Below are positions 1 to 8,109 of a stretch of DNA of 64,000 bases, piece after piece; positions within the stretch are counted from its first letter, which is position 1; each line of letters begins with the position of its first letter. Under the pieces are notes generated by a model that worked only from the letters and a program-made list of their open reading frames with translations, did not search any database and was not told the origin of the DNA. A program made the position numbers and the translations under genes. The DNA is from Thalassolituus marinus (GTDB lineage Bacteria; Pseudomonadota; Gammaproteobacteria; Pseudomonadales; Oceanobacteraceae). The stretch lies in assembly GCF_020320395.1 (NCBI RefSeq), contig NZ_JAEDAH010000020.1, forward strand, positions 1 to 64,000, given 5' to 3'.

Positions 1-290
1 GCTGATATGTCTGGTCTGTCCGCAGGGATGCGGACAAGTGGCTCCGGGCATGGATGGCCGATGAGGCACGAGGCCAGTAAATATAAAGGTTTCAAGGAAT
101 ACGGCCCAGAAAGCGCGAAGCTGGGGTCGGCCCGCCGGCCAGGGGCGGTCCGACGCTCGGTAAGTTCCCCTGCGAGGCAGCAGGCCTTGATGTTAAAACA
201 TGCTGTTTTTGTCAGCTATGGTGCTGATTAAAAACTGTGGGACAGCAGTGGCCAATGGCCCGTTTTTTTATGCTCGCTAATCTGAACTGC
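1..290 (+). other. Edge region without a confident gene; possible structured RNA
   Basis: No convincing protein is seen: the one open frame (7-231) has no Shine-Dalgarno and no recognisable domain. The DNA is rich in inverted repeats. A 7-bp stem lies at 17-36 and a ten-pair GC hairpin at 126-154 (GTCGG and CCGCC arms). A CAGCA...TGCTG hairpin ends in a T run near 186-220, and a short GGCC-AAT-GGCC hairpin with seven Ts lies near 255-278. This suggests the 3' part of a plus-strand structured transcript or leader. It was checked by eye against RNase P, tmRNA, SRP and 6S signatures and matches none. Confidence 0.25.
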
Positions 291-866
291 TTATTTTTCT
301 GCGTGCAGGAACAGATACACCTCAACCACGGCGGCCGGAATATTGGCACACATCTGGTTTGAAAGATCGAGGTCTTCGTCGATATCCGCCATTTCCGGCT
401 CGTCCATAAACAGGCCGGATGCATACATGATCGGGAACAGGTGCTGGGCAATGGTTTCTTCGCTCTTCGCGTACCAGCTTTCTTCCTGCAGAAGAACACC
501 AGTCATAAAGCCCATCGCCCAGCTTTCCAGCGGCGGTTCTTCTTCATCGTCGACCAGAGTCAGATCTGCCGGAACCGGGAAGTCCTGGCCTGAGTCCAGC
601 CACGCCTGGATTTCTTTCGACAGTTGCAGCAGCAAGGTGTCTACCTGAGCTTTCTGCTCTTTGCTGAAACCGAGGTTCTCCTCGAAGGCTGAGTCCCAGA
701 TCTGTTGCACGCTGAATTCTTCCGGACCAGCGATCAGTGCGGTCATCAGGCCGTGTACAGCAAAGAAATCAAAGCTGTCCTGGCGTTCTGCTTCTTCTTC
801 GAGCAGAACGCCCAGGGTTTCGAGTTCGTCTTCGGACAGGGATGGGATACTATTGAGATCTGACAT
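291..866 (-). CDS. YgfB/YecA-like UPF0149 family protein
   Basis: A 191-residue acidic protein of the UPF0149 (YecA/YgfB) family, a widespread gammaproteobacterial family of largely helical cytoplasmic proteins. What shows it: the N-terminal LEEEAER-DSFDFFAVHGLMTALIAGPE stretch typical of the family, a central ESWAMGFMTGVL motif and an acidic MADIDEDLDLSN segment before the C-terminus. Length fits the family. It is divergent from the YgjP-like gene with only 32 bases between them, so their promoters must overlap. The C-terminal SEC-C zinc motif of the longer YecA proteins is absent, so YgfB is the better comparison. Molecular role is not established from sequence. Confidence 0.85.
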   Translation of the reverse strand: MSDLNSIPSLSEDELETLGVLLEEEAERQDSFDFFAVHGLMTALIAGPEEFSVQQIWDSAFEENLGFSKEQKAQVDTLLLQLSKEIQAWLDSGQDFPVPADLTLVDDEEEPPLESWAMGFMTGVLLQEESWYAKSEETIAQHLFPIMYASGLFMDEPEMADIDEDLDLSNQMCANIPAAVVEVYLFLHAEK

Positions 867-898
867 TCATCTACTCCTGAATTTGCAGCAATCCTACC

Positions 899-1600
899 AT
901 GACCGCACGAAAATCCTACCGAAAAGAGATGAGCCTCGAGCTTGGCGGTGAGTCGCTGCGGCTGGAAATCTCGGCCATGAAACGCAAAAGTCTGCGTCTG
1001 CACATGAAGGACGACGGCGTAGTCGATCTTCGTATTCCACTGGGCTGCCCGCAACATGAAGTGCTGGCGTTTGTTCGGCGCCATGAGAACTGGTTGCTGG
1101 AGCGTCTTAGGGTACTGAGTGAGCGTCAAAGCCGCTTGCAGACTGCCATAATGGTTCGTGGTCGGCAGTTGCCACTGCAGGAGAGTGCGCTGGACGAGTT
1201 TCTGGTCACTGATCAGCAGATCTGGGTACCGCCCAGCTGGACTGCAAGCCAGCGACAGAAGGCTATTGATGACTGGTTGCGGACTCAGGCGCGAACCGAG
1301 TATCAGCGCATGATTGAGCGCTGGTGGCCTCAATTTGCGCAGTACAGCAGCCAGCGTCCGCTGTTACGCATTAAGAAAATGAAAACCCGCTGGGGCAGTC
1401 TGTCGCAGCGCGGTTATATCAACCTGAATCTGGCGCTGATGCAGCTGCCGCAAGAGCTGATGGAGCTGGTGGTGGTGCATGAGCTTTGCCACCTGAAGCA
1501 TTTTGATCACGGCCCGGGATTCCGCGCGCTGATGACCCAGTGCCTGCCAGACTGGCGTCAGCGTGAGCAGGCACTGAAACAGATGGCGTCTTACCTCTGA
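899..1600 (+). CDS. YgjP-like (DUF45) metallopeptidase-domain protein
   Basis: A 233-residue protein of the YgjP/DUF45 family, zincin-like putative metal-dependent hydrolases; substrate unknown. HELCH at residues 194-198 is the HExxH metal motif, followed by LKHFDHGPGF, which supplies the third histidine. Upstream, KKMKTRWGSLSQRGYINLNLALMQLP is the family signature (TRWGS...INLN). There is no signal peptide, so it is cytoplasmic. An in-frame ATG at 929 is an alternative start; neither start has a clear ribosome-binding site. The 3' end overlaps the convergent deacetylase gene by ten bases. Family assignment is firm; function is inferred only from the metal motif. Confidence 0.85.
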   Translation: MTARKSYRKEMSLELGGESLRLEISAMKRKSLRLHMKDDGVVDLRIPLGCPQHEVLAFVRRHENWLLERLRVLSERQSRLQTAIMVRGRQLPLQESALDEFLVTDQQIWVPPSWTASQRQKAIDDWLRTQARTEYQRMIERWWPQFAQYSSQRPLLRIKKMKTRWGSLSQRGYINLNLALMQLPQELMELVVVHELCHLKHFDHGPGFRALMTQCLPDWRQREQALKQMASYL

Positions 1601-2631
1601 CTGACCTGGCTGTTAATCCACAGCTGTGAGTACCAGTAATACCAGCCTTTATGGCGCTTGCTTGGCGCGGTGCAGTTATAGCGGCTGCGGCCCGAGGTCA
1701 TCGGACGGGTAGCCTGTGTGTGCAGGTGGATCACCCCGGACTCGGCTTTGGCTTCGGTCGGAATGGCACCTTCGCCGCTGGCGAAACACTGAATCTGACT
1801 GGCATGCATATCGATGCCGGGAAACGTCAGCGTCAGCGCTGGCATATCGGCATTGGCCAGCCATGGCTCCTGCAACTGTTCCGGTGACAACGGCATGGCC
1901 AGGGTGTAAAGCTTGGTTTTCAGGGTTTCCGGGTTGGCATAGATGCCAGCTGCGGGAAAGCGCGGCAGTGCCTGTGGGTGTGACATAGGACCGACCGGAC
2001 CGGACTGCTGACCGAAAGCCAGATAGCCATGGCTGGCCATCCACTCACTGATGGCCAGAGTAAATTCGCCGTACGGGTAGGCCACCATTTTCTGACTTTC
2101 GCCCATTTCGGCCTGCAAGCGTTGCTCGGCGAAGCCAATCTCATCGTTCAGCCAGGTATCGAGGCTGATGCCTTCAGGGCGTTCGGTCAGGTAGGGGTGA
2201 TTCACCGAATGATTGGCGATACGCGCGCCACTGGCTTTCATTTCCCGCAGCTGATCCCAGCTCATCACCCGACCATGGCGCTCATCCACAGCGCCTGTAT
2301 TCACGAATACGGTGAACGGCCAGTTTCGTTCTTTAAGCAGCGGGTAAGCATTTTCGTAGATCGACAGATAAGCATCATCAAAGGTTATGGCGACGGATTT
2401 CTCTGCAACCGTTGCACCACTGCGAATCTGCTGCATGGCGTCGTACAGATCGACGATGATCATGCCTTCCTGTTCAAGTAACTCCAGATGCTGACGGAAT
2501 TTTTCCGGACTGATGCTGGTGGATGGCGGGGTAGTGGCGTCGATGTGGTGATACTGCAGAATCACCAGCTGGGCCTGAGTCAGTCCGGATAACGTCATTA
2601 GCAGGCTGGTCAGGAAAATTCGGAATATCAT
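1591..2631 (-). CDS. Secreted polysaccharide deacetylase (NodB-type)
   Basis: A 346-residue carbohydrate esterase family 4 enzyme expected to remove N-acetyl groups from a poly-N-acetylhexosamine or related glycan outside the cytoplasm. Residues 1-20 form a signal peptide ending at TQA. The NodB domain follows: TFDD at 83-86 gives the catalytic and metal aspartates, H141 and H145 in NHSVNH complete the metal triad, and AYPYGE is motif 3. A short C-terminal domain of about 100 residues is unassigned. The start overlaps the stop of the DnaJ-related gene as ATGA, so the two are probably co-translated. PgaB-like specificity is possible but no other pga gene is nearby. Confidence 0.88.
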   Translation of the reverse strand: MIFRIFLTSLLMTLSGLTQAQLVILQYHHIDATTPPSTSISPEKFRQHLELLEQEGMIIVDLYDAMQQIRSGATVAEKSVAITFDDAYLSIYENAYPLLKERNWPFTVFVNTGAVDERHGRVMSWDQLREMKASGARIANHSVNHPYLTERPEGISLDTWLNDEIGFAEQRLQAEMGESQKMVAYPYGEFTLAISEWMASHGYLAFGQQSGPVGPMSHPQALPRFPAAGIYANPETLKTKLYTLAMPLSPEQLQEPWLANADMPALTLTFPGIDMHASQIQCFASGEGAIPTEAKAESGVIHLHTQATRPMTSGRSRYNCTAPSKRHKGWYYWYSQLWINSQVSQR

Positions 2632-3236
2632 AAGTAGCGGTTTTTTATTCGTTGATAGGCTGCCTGGATCTGACAGAACCTGTGTTGGTCGCCTCCCCGA
2701 TCCGGGTGATGGCGCATAACCAGGCGGCGGTATTGTATCTGAATCTCTTCGATAGTCACTGCTGATGATAGTTCAAGTATTTTCAGATCCTCATCCAGCT
2801 GCTCGGGTAGCAGCATTTTCTTCCAGAAGCCTGTCAGCAGCTCGTCGATGGCCTCGCGATCAGTGTCCAGCTCGCCGATATCCAGATAATACGCTGCCAT
2901 CGGATCATGGCTGTCCGGCGCTTTGTCAGTGCAGTGCGTCCAAGGACCGCGCTGAATATGCAGAGCGCTGATGGTCAGGGTTGCACTCTGCTGTTCAAAC
3001 CAGCGCTGGCGCAGGCGGTACAGGCAGTGCATCAGAATAAAATGGCTGCGGAACAGGGTGAGGTTGTCGCTCAGTGCACCCGGCTGAAAGATGCCTTGCT
3101 CTGATTCCTGCAACCAGCGCATGAGGTCAAACTCAGACAGTGCCTCTCCGTGTTGCAAGCGCTGGTCGAGCAACTCGATGATGGGCGTGAAGTCTTTTGC
3201 CAGTGATTCGCGGGTTTCAGCTGTCGTGATTGTCAT
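2628..3236 (-). CDS. DnaJ-related protein with C-terminal J domain
   Basis: A 202-residue protein with an N-terminal 'DNAJ-related' region and a J domain at the extreme C-terminus, the reverse of canonical DnaJ. The HPD tripeptide that stimulates Hsp70 ATPase is at residues 177-179 within MRHHPDRGGDQHRF, followed by the helix IQAAYQRIKNRYL. There is no zinc-finger or G/F region. It probably acts as a specialised cytoplasmic DnaK co-chaperone, with the N-terminal part choosing the client (inferred). Its stop overlaps the deacetylase start, so the pair forms an operon although no functional link is obvious. Confidence 0.85.
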   Translation of the reverse strand: MTITTAETRESLAKDFTPIIELLDQRLQHGEALSEFDLMRWLQESEQGIFQPGALSDNLTLFRSHFILMHCLYRLRQRWFEQQSATLTISALHIQRGPWTHCTDKAPDSHDPMAAYYLDIGELDTDREAIDELLTGFWKKMLLPEQLDEDLKILELSSAVTIEEIQIQYRRLVMRHHPDRGGDQHRFCQIQAAYQRIKNRYL

Positions 3237-3281
3237 GGCCCCATCCTAGGGCCTGTGCCGGTGAATTGAAAGCTCAGGCAC

Positions 3282-3548
3282 TCAGTGCTGCTCGGGATCA
3301 GTGTCCTCAATCAGGCGCCGGGCAAAGGACGGCAGATGGGGTTTAAGACGATTCAGGCGTGCCGACAGACTGGTAAAACGCTTGCGCAATTGTCTTACGT
3401 ATAAGCGTACCAGTGGCAACTCTGTGACCAGAATGGAGGTGCCGAAAATGATCATAATAATGCCCAGAGGTAGTGGCATCGGCGTAACGATAATCCCGCC
3501 AATGACGAGAAGGCTTCCTGCCAGAATCCGCAAGGGTTTCAGTAACAT
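3282..3548 (-). CDS. Small inner-membrane protein
   Basis: An 88-residue protein not assigned to a named family. A hydrophobic N-terminal half (LRILAGSLLVIGGIIVTPMPLPLGIIMIIFGTSILVTEL) can form two closely spaced membrane helices separated by a P-M-P-L-P-L-G turn, like PGPGW-type small membrane proteins. The remainder is basic (RQLRKRFTSLSARLNRLKP) and should lie in the cytoplasm. ATG at 3548 is chosen; an in-frame TTG three codons upstream is possible. It lies between the DnaJ-related gene and divergent greB. Confidence 0.6.
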   Translation of the reverse strand: MLLKPLRILAGSLLVIGGIIVTPMPLPLGIIMIIFGTSILVTELPLVRLYVRQLRKRFTSLSARLNRLKPHLPSFARRLIEDTDPEQH

Positions 3549-3627
3549 GTTTGCCAATATTCCATGCGAGGCAAAAACGGTAACATGTCAGGCTAATGTT
3601 GCCGGTTAATGACACAGACAGGACAGA

Positions 3628-4179
3628 ATGAGCGAGACCGAAAAGAAACCCCTGCCACGTCGCAGTCATCTGATTACCCCGGAAGGTGAGCAGGCGCTGA
3701 AAGACGAGTACGACTACCTGTGGCGCACAGAGCGGCCTCGGGTTACACAGGAAGTCTCGGATGCTGCCAAACTTGGTGATCGCTCGGAGAACGCGGAATA
3801 CATCTACGGCAAGAAGCGCCTGCGCCAGATTGATGGGCGGTTACGCTTTCTGATGAAACGCCTTGATCAGGTCACTGTCGTTGATCGCCTGCCTGCGGAT
3901 CTGAATAAGGTGTTCTTCGGCGCCTGGATTGAACTGGAAGACGATGATGAAGCTATACACCGCTACCGCATCGTCGGTGAAGACGAAATCGATCTGAAGA
4001 ATGGCTATATCAGTGTCGATGCACCATTGGCACGAGGGCTGATGGGCAAGAGCCTTGATGATGAAGTTACCGTTATGCTGCCCAAAGGCGAGGAAAGCTT
4101 TTATATCGTTAAAGTGATGTACCAGAAGCCGGAATGGGACACACACGAGCGTGCTACTGCAGTATTTGCCGCCCGTTGA
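3628..4179 (+). CDS. greB: Transcription elongation factor GreB
   Basis: GreB, 183 residues, binds RNA polymerase through its secondary channel and promotes cleavage of backtracked transcripts. The N-terminal coiled coil contains LGDRSENAEYIYGKKRLRQIDGRLRFLMKRL, with the DRSENAEY acidic tip that positions catalytic Mg2+. The C-terminal FKBP-like domain has FFGAWIELEDDD and KSLDDEVTVMLPKGEESFYIV. YIYGKK and the basic residues after the tip favour GreB over GreA. The C-terminus is about 15 residues longer than usual (HERATAVFAAR). A Shine-Dalgarno AGGACAG precedes the ATG. The gene ends just before a strong intrinsic terminator. Confidence 0.93.
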   Translation: MSETEKKPLPRRSHLITPEGEQALKDEYDYLWRTERPRVTQEVSDAAKLGDRSENAEYIYGKKRLRQIDGRLRFLMKRLDQVTVVDRLPADLNKVFFGAWIELEDDDEAIHRYRIVGEDEIDLKNGYISVDAPLARGLMGKSLDDEVTVMLPKGEESFYIVKVMYQKPEWDTHERATAVFAAR

Positions 4180-4199
4180 CGCCTTAACAGGCGTATCAG

Positions 4200-4236
4200 C
4201 AGCCTTCTGCTAGTCTTAACCAGCAGGAGGCTTTTT
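4200..4236 (+). terminator. greB intrinsic terminator that carries the next gene's Shine-Dalgarno
   Basis: The arms AGCCTTCTGCT and AGCAGGAGGCT pair almost perfectly and are followed by six Ts, the form of a Rho-independent terminator. The 3' arm contains AGGAGG, nine bases upstream of the ATG at 4240, so the same bases are both terminator stem and ribosome-binding site. Confidence 0.8.
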
Positions 4237-4239
4237 TGT

Positions 4240-4719
4240 ATGCATACTTTTTCATACCGGTCTGCCAGTCCACTGGCCGCGGTTGCACTGAGTCTGGGGC
4301 TGATGTTCAGCGCTCCGGCCACAAGTAACGATGATCCGCTGGTTGATGTTTATAAGCTGCCGGTGTGGATCGACGGCGTCACCCGTGTCTGCCCGTGGAA
4401 GTCAGCGGCCGGGCAGGGCTATGTTCGTCTGGTGCGTACCGATCGCAATGGGCATCACGGTCTGTACCTGCAATGGATTCGAAAAGGCATTGCCGGCGCT
4501 ACGACTCAACCGACCTCGACCATTCTGGTGGAAGAGCTGGAGAGTGACTATCTGGTGCGGATGGAAATGCCATTGGCGCAACTGGAGCCGAATGCCTGCC
4601 GCCTGACTGCGCTGGCCGAGTCAATTACCACCGAGCGCCGCTATCAGTTTGATTTCGTGGTCAAAGGACCCGGTGATTACACTCTCAGCGTTACCCATAT
4701 GCTTGAAGGTGGGCTCTGA
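4240..4719 (+). CDS. Hypothetical periplasmic protein
   Basis: A 159-residue protein I do not recognise. A signal peptide is likely: RSASPLAAVALSLGLMFSAPATSN, with cleavage near the SAPA-TS region. The mature part is about 130 residues with two cysteines (VCPW near residue 50 and NACRL near residue 119) that could form a disulfide, and alternating beta-like segments (GLYLQWIRKG, YLVRMEMPLAQL, RYQFDFVVKGPGDYTLSVTH). It starts immediately downstream of the greB terminator, using the AGGAGG inside that hairpin. A bidirectional terminator follows it. Confidence 0.7.
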   Translation: MHTFSYRSASPLAAVALSLGLMFSAPATSNDDPLVDVYKLPVWIDGVTRVCPWKSAAGQGYVRLVRTDRNGHHGLYLQWIRKGIAGATTQPTSTILVEELESDYLVRMEMPLAQLEPNACRLTALAESITTERRYQFDFVVKGPGDYTLSVTHMLEGGL

Positions 4720-4730
4720 GGGTAAGGCAT

Positions 4731-4760
4731 AAAAAAACGGCGCATTGCGCCGTTTTTTTA
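4731..4760. terminator. Bidirectional intrinsic terminator
   Basis: ACGGCGC-ATT-GCGCCGT flanked by an A tract on the left and seven Ts on the right. It can end the plus-strand hypothetical gene and the convergent minus-strand ttcA. Confidence 0.9.
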
Positions 4761-4779
4761 TGCCTGTTGCCTGCGTGGT

Positions 4780-5631
4780 TCAATCAACCTGAACAACATC
4801 CAGGCGGGTAAACAGGTGGCCCTTTTCCTGCTTATCCTGCAGGGTTTCAAAATCGAACAGCTCGCGGTCGCCCAGTTGTGACGGTGCAACGTTGCATACA
4901 GCAGCAAAGATATTCTCACTGCGCCCCGGTTGTTCCTTTTCCCATTGCGCCAGCATCATCTTGATGTTCTGGCGCTGCAGGTTGTCCTGAGAACCACACA
5001 GGTTGCACGGAATAATCGGAAACTCACGCGCTTCGGCGAACTTCTCGATGTCTTTTTCCTTGCAATACGCCAGCGGGCGAATCAGTACGTGCTTCTGGTC
5101 GTCACTCAGCAGTTTCGGTGGCATGGCCTTCAGCTTGCCACCGTGGAACATGTTCAGGAACAGGGTTTCGATGATGTCATCGCGGTGGTGACCTAAAGCG
5201 ATTTTGTTAGCACCGATGCTTTCGGCAAAACCATACAGGGTACCGCGGCGCAGACGCGAGCACAGACCACAGGTGGTTTTACCTTCCGGCACAATCTCTT
5301 TCACCACACTGTAGGTGTCTTTCTCGATGATGTGATATTCGATACCCAGCTGGCTCAGATACTCAGGAAGAATGTGCTCGGGGAAGCCCGGCTGTTTCTG
5401 GTCCATGTTGACCGCCACCAGTTCAAAATTGACCGGTGCGCTTTTCTGCAGACTCATCAGAATATCAAGCATGGTGTACGAATCTTTACCGCCGGACAGG
5501 CAAACCATGACCTTGTCGCCTTCCTCAATCATGCGGTAATCCTCAATGGCTTTACCAACATTGCGGCGCAGGCGCTTCTGCAGCTTGTTAAATTCGAGCT
5601 TGGTCTTACGTTCGGTAGCTGATTCGGTCAT
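4780..5631 (-). CDS. ttcA: tRNA 2-thiocytidine biosynthesis protein TtcA
   Basis: TtcA, 283 residues, thiolates cytidine 32 in certain tRNAs using ATP and a [4Fe-4S] cluster. The PP-loop ATP site SGGKDS is at residues 46-51. The two cluster-binding CxxC motifs are C121/C124 ([10 protein letters not shown]) and C209/C212 (CNLCGSQ), and GHHRDD is near residue 147. Length and order match the family. In many gammaproteobacteria ttcA lies beside the fnr/anr gene; here about 8 kb of CotH-operon and LuxR genes separate them. It is transcribed toward the bidirectional terminator at 4731-4760. Confidence 0.95.
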   Translation of the reverse strand: MTESATERKTKLEFNKLQKRLRRNVGKAIEDYRMIEEGDKVMVCLSGGKDSYTMLDILMSLQKSAPVNFELVAVNMDQKQPGFPEHILPEYLSQLGIEYHIIEKDTYSVVKEIVPEGKTTCGLCSRLRRGTLYGFAESIGANKIALGHHRDDIIETLFLNMFHGGKLKAMPPKLLSDDQKHVLIRPLAYCKEKDIEKFAEAREFPIIPCNLCGSQDNLQRQNIKMMLAQWEKEQPGRSENIFAAVCNVAPSQLGDRELFDFETLQDKQEKGHLFTRLDVVQVD

Positions 5632-5699
5632 AGAGCCATCCTGATAGTTAGCGGGCGCTTTATATCAGAATGGCGGGCAGATGTGGAGTCGCTGACAGT

Positions 5700-6194
5700 T
5701 CAGGCAGCGGCTTCGCACTCGCTGGTCAGGTCGCGCACATGCTGCAGGGCAGCCTCCATGTCGAGCGCACCTTTAGGGTGATAGAAACGTTTCCACAGGC
5801 GGATCAGCTCTTCACAGCCGGGTTCTTCCGGCAGCGAGAATTCAGGGTTACGCGCATAGATAAACCAGGCGATAGCGGTGGAATACGACAGGTTGGTGGC
5901 CAGTTCGGCATGGGGTTGCTCGAGGAAATCATGCTGACTCGCTAATCCTCTGACCACACTGGCCAGTTCCGGGGTTCTGAACAGACACTCATCCCAGACA
6001 TGGCGATGAGTCAGACTCTGGATCTGATAAATGCCTAAACCACGCTGGCCTTCGGGACGGATATGAGCACCGAGTCCGGATTCCAGAGCAGCGGTGGTCA
6101 GCAGTAACTGTTCGGCCACCTGGTTATGAATACCAATACGCTGCAGCGTTGGCCGGATGACCCAGCGATGTAGTTCTTTTGCACAAATGCCCAT
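5700..6194 (-). CDS. Hypothetical protein, weakly transglycosylase-like
   Basis: A 164-residue cytoplasmic protein (no signal peptide) with a very good Shine-Dalgarno (AGGAGG) before its ATG. The central segment LLTTAALESGLGAHIRPEGQRGLGIYQIQSLTH resembles the E-S-G...G-L-x-Q-I arrangement around the catalytic glutamate of SLT-type lytic transglycosylases and some phage muramidases. The rest (YSTAIAWFIYARNPE, ELIRLWKRFYHPKGA) also recalls phage-type hydrolases, but there is no export signal. I do not assign a function. The gene is upstream of ttcA on the same strand with a gap of about 70 bases. Confidence 0.6.
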   Translation of the reverse strand: MGICAKELHRWVIRPTLQRIGIHNQVAEQLLLTTAALESGLGAHIRPEGQRGLGIYQIQSLTHRHVWDECLFRTPELASVVRGLASQHDFLEQPHAELATNLSYSTAIAWFIYARNPEFSLPEEPGCEELIRLWKRFYHPKGALDMEAALQHVRDLTSECEAAA

Positions 6195-6388
6195 AAGGCA
6201 CCTCCTGCTTACAATATCGGCTGCCCGGTGTGCTTATTAACAGCTTAGAACAGATCATTTTATCGTGGCGGTTTTTATACCAATTGATAATGACCCGGGC
6301 GGCAGCGACGGTTATCCGCCGCTCAGAAGGTAGATTGCACAAAGCGTTCCAGTTGCTGTGCGGTTTGATCCGCCAGTATCTGCAGGAT

Positions 6389-7498
6389 TCAGAACAGATA
6401 GCGCAGTCGCAGAGACAAGGCGTTGCCGCTGGCTTGTTCTGCGTCGGCTGCACTGCTGACCAACTGGCCTGCCGCCTGATTGTGTATCAGGTTGGCCATC
6501 AGGCTCAGGTTTTTATAGGGATGGTAATTAACGCCCGCTAACCAGTTACTGGCACGTGCGCCATAGCCCTGATCCTGCAGATCCAGCCATTCAACACGCA
6601 CAACATAGTCCCAGCTGCCGGTCAGTTGTTTGCGACGGCTGCCGGTTTCAAAGTCTGCGATACGGTAGCTCTGCCGGGTGTTGTACACCCATTGCCAGTA
6701 ACTGCCGTGCAGGGTGAATTCGTCGCCGCTGACAGCCGTAGTACTGGTCAGCCAGTATTCGGCCGAAAACCAGCCCAGATCGTTAATTAATGCGATATCT
6801 GCCTGCAACAGGTTTTGTTGGTCGGCATAAAACCGTGGGCTACGAATTACCTTATCGGACAGATGGGCCGCGGCGCGGGTCTTTATCTGATAATTATCGC
6901 CTTGCAGGTCGCGTTGTTCTGCCGCCACAGCCCACAGGAGTGAATCGGACAATGCCTGCTGACTGAAGCGCAACTGTACCCCAATGTGATCATCATCATT
7001 GCGAAACAGGGCCAGCTGCAGCTGCTGTTCTGACCGGCGCCAGTCGATGCCGGCAATGTCTGATTGGCCGGCAGCAAAAGCCCGAACCGGCAGGCTGCGT
7101 TCAATGACCGGCAGCTGTTTGTAGCTCATGTTTGCTTCCTGGCTGGTGGCTGGCTCAGAGCGCCCGGCAAACACATTAACTGCGTCAGTGCGATAGCTGA
7201 TAAGCAGATCCCCCCATTCGCCACCGCCGCTTTGCCATTTGTATTGGCCTTTAAAACGCAGGTTTTCGTGCTTCCAGCGCGCCGAGACTTTCAGTGCGCG
7301 AATTTCGCTGTGCCAGCTGCTGTCAGTTGCCGCATCATCAGCATCGGCCTTACTGTAGAACTCATCGAAATAATCGGCATCGGCCAACAGGTAACCGCTG
7401 AATTTAACGTCCTCGGCTGTACTCTCCGGCGTAAAACTGGTCAGTGTCAGGCCGGTCAGTGTCAGACAGACGGGCAGAATGATTTTTCTTATTTTCAT
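6389..7498 (-). CDS. Outer-membrane porin, OprO/OprP-like
   Basis: A 369-residue predicted outer-membrane beta-barrel. The chosen ATG at 7498 has AAGGA eight bases upstream and gives a clean signal peptide (MKIRKIILPVCLTLTGLTLTSF). The body shows alternating beta strands (LKVSARWKHENLRFKGQYKWQSGG) and ends in LSLRLRYLF, with the C-terminal phenylalanine recognised by the BAM complex. It resembles the phosphate-selective porin family OprO/OprP (GYLLADADYF near the N-terminus), which is suggestive next to a VTC (polyphosphate-polymerase-fold) gene; anion selectivity is inferred. Its start overlaps the DUF4956 stop (ATGA), so it is the last gene of a four-gene operon. Confidence 0.78.
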   Translation of the reverse strand: MKIRKIILPVCLTLTGLTLTSFTPESTAEDVKFSGYLLADADYFDEFYSKADADDAATDSSWHSEIRALKVSARWKHENLRFKGQYKWQSGGGEWGDLLISYRTDAVNVFAGRSEPATSQEANMSYKQLPVIERSLPVRAFAAGQSDIAGIDWRRSEQQLQLALFRNDDDHIGVQLRFSQQALSDSLLWAVAAEQRDLQGDNYQIKTRAAAHLSDKVIRSPRFYADQQNLLQADIALINDLGWFSAEYWLTSTTAVSGDEFTLHGSYWQWVYNTRQSYRIADFETGSRRKQLTGSWDYVVRVEWLDLQDQGYGARASNWLAGVNYHPYKNLSLMANLIHNQAAGQLVSSAADAEQASGNALSLRLRYLF

Positions 7499-8109
7499 GA
7501 ACCAATCCTTGATGATGCTTGCTGGCAAACGTTGTCTCGCTGTGACTTAGTGGTTTTCGGAAAGGACACCCGCAACCTTGCGCGGTCGCGGATAAAGTCG
7601 ACCTCGAGAATATCCACTGAACTGATTTGCCAGCCAGTACGGGCTTTTAAATCGGCTATCAGGCGCCGCTGATTTTCCGGCCGGATATTGTCGATCAGGT
7701 CATAGTCGACCTCGCGCTCTTCCTGCTTGTCGAATATCAGGCTGGTTTCCAGCACAAAGGCGACGGCAACAATAAACAGATCGGTTGCCAGCAGGGGGAG
7801 CCAGTCCAGTGTGGCAACCGCATTCAGTAACGACAGCGCGATGGTGAGAAACAGATAGGTCATTTCCTTTACGCTGATCGACTCTGTTCGATAGCGCAGC
7901 ATGGAAAACACGGCAAATAAGCCGAAGGCAAAGCCCATGGAAATCTGTGTGTTATGCAGCATTGCGGTGACGATAAAGACACCGCAGCCAAAGGTAATAA
8001 ACGCACTGGCATGAGCATAGTGACGGTTAAAGTGAAAGTAGCTGCCGCGAATCAGTAATAAGCTGACCAGCAGATGAATAAACAGCCGGATAATAAAATC
8101 TTCATTCAT
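7495..8109 (-). CDS. DUF4956 membrane protein
   Basis: A 204-residue inner-membrane protein. The first ~125 residues contain about four helices (FIIRLFIHLLVSLLLIRG; AFITFGCGVFIVTAML; EMTYLFLTIALSLLNAVATL; ATDLFIVAVAFVLET) with GFAFGLFAVFSMLRYRTESISVKEMTY, the DUF4956 signature. A soluble C-terminal domain (LIADLKARTGWQISSVDILEVDFIRDRARLRVSF) follows, probably cytoplasmic. DUF4956 genes commonly sit beside VTC-domain and CotH genes in bacteria, as here. ATGA overlaps at both ends imply tight translational coupling. Biochemical role unknown. Confidence 0.85.
   Translation of the reverse strand: MNEDFIIRLFIHLLVSLLLIRGSYFHFNRHYAHASAFITFGCGVFIVTAMLHNTQISMGFAFGLFAVFSMLRYRTESISVKEMTYLFLTIALSLLNAVATLDWLPLLATDLFIVAVAFVLETSLIFDKQEEREVDYDLIDNIRPENQRRLIADLKARTGWQISSVDILEVDFIRDRARLRVSFPKTTKSQRDNVCQQASSRIGS

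Noticed and set aside
7-231. A 74-residue protein at the left edge
   Set aside because: No Shine-Dalgarno, no domain, unusual composition, and overlap with strong hairpins; kept only as a possible RNA region.
5700-6194. Lytic transglycosylase annotation
   Set aside because: Only a short ESG...GLGIYQI similarity and no signal peptide; left as hypothetical.
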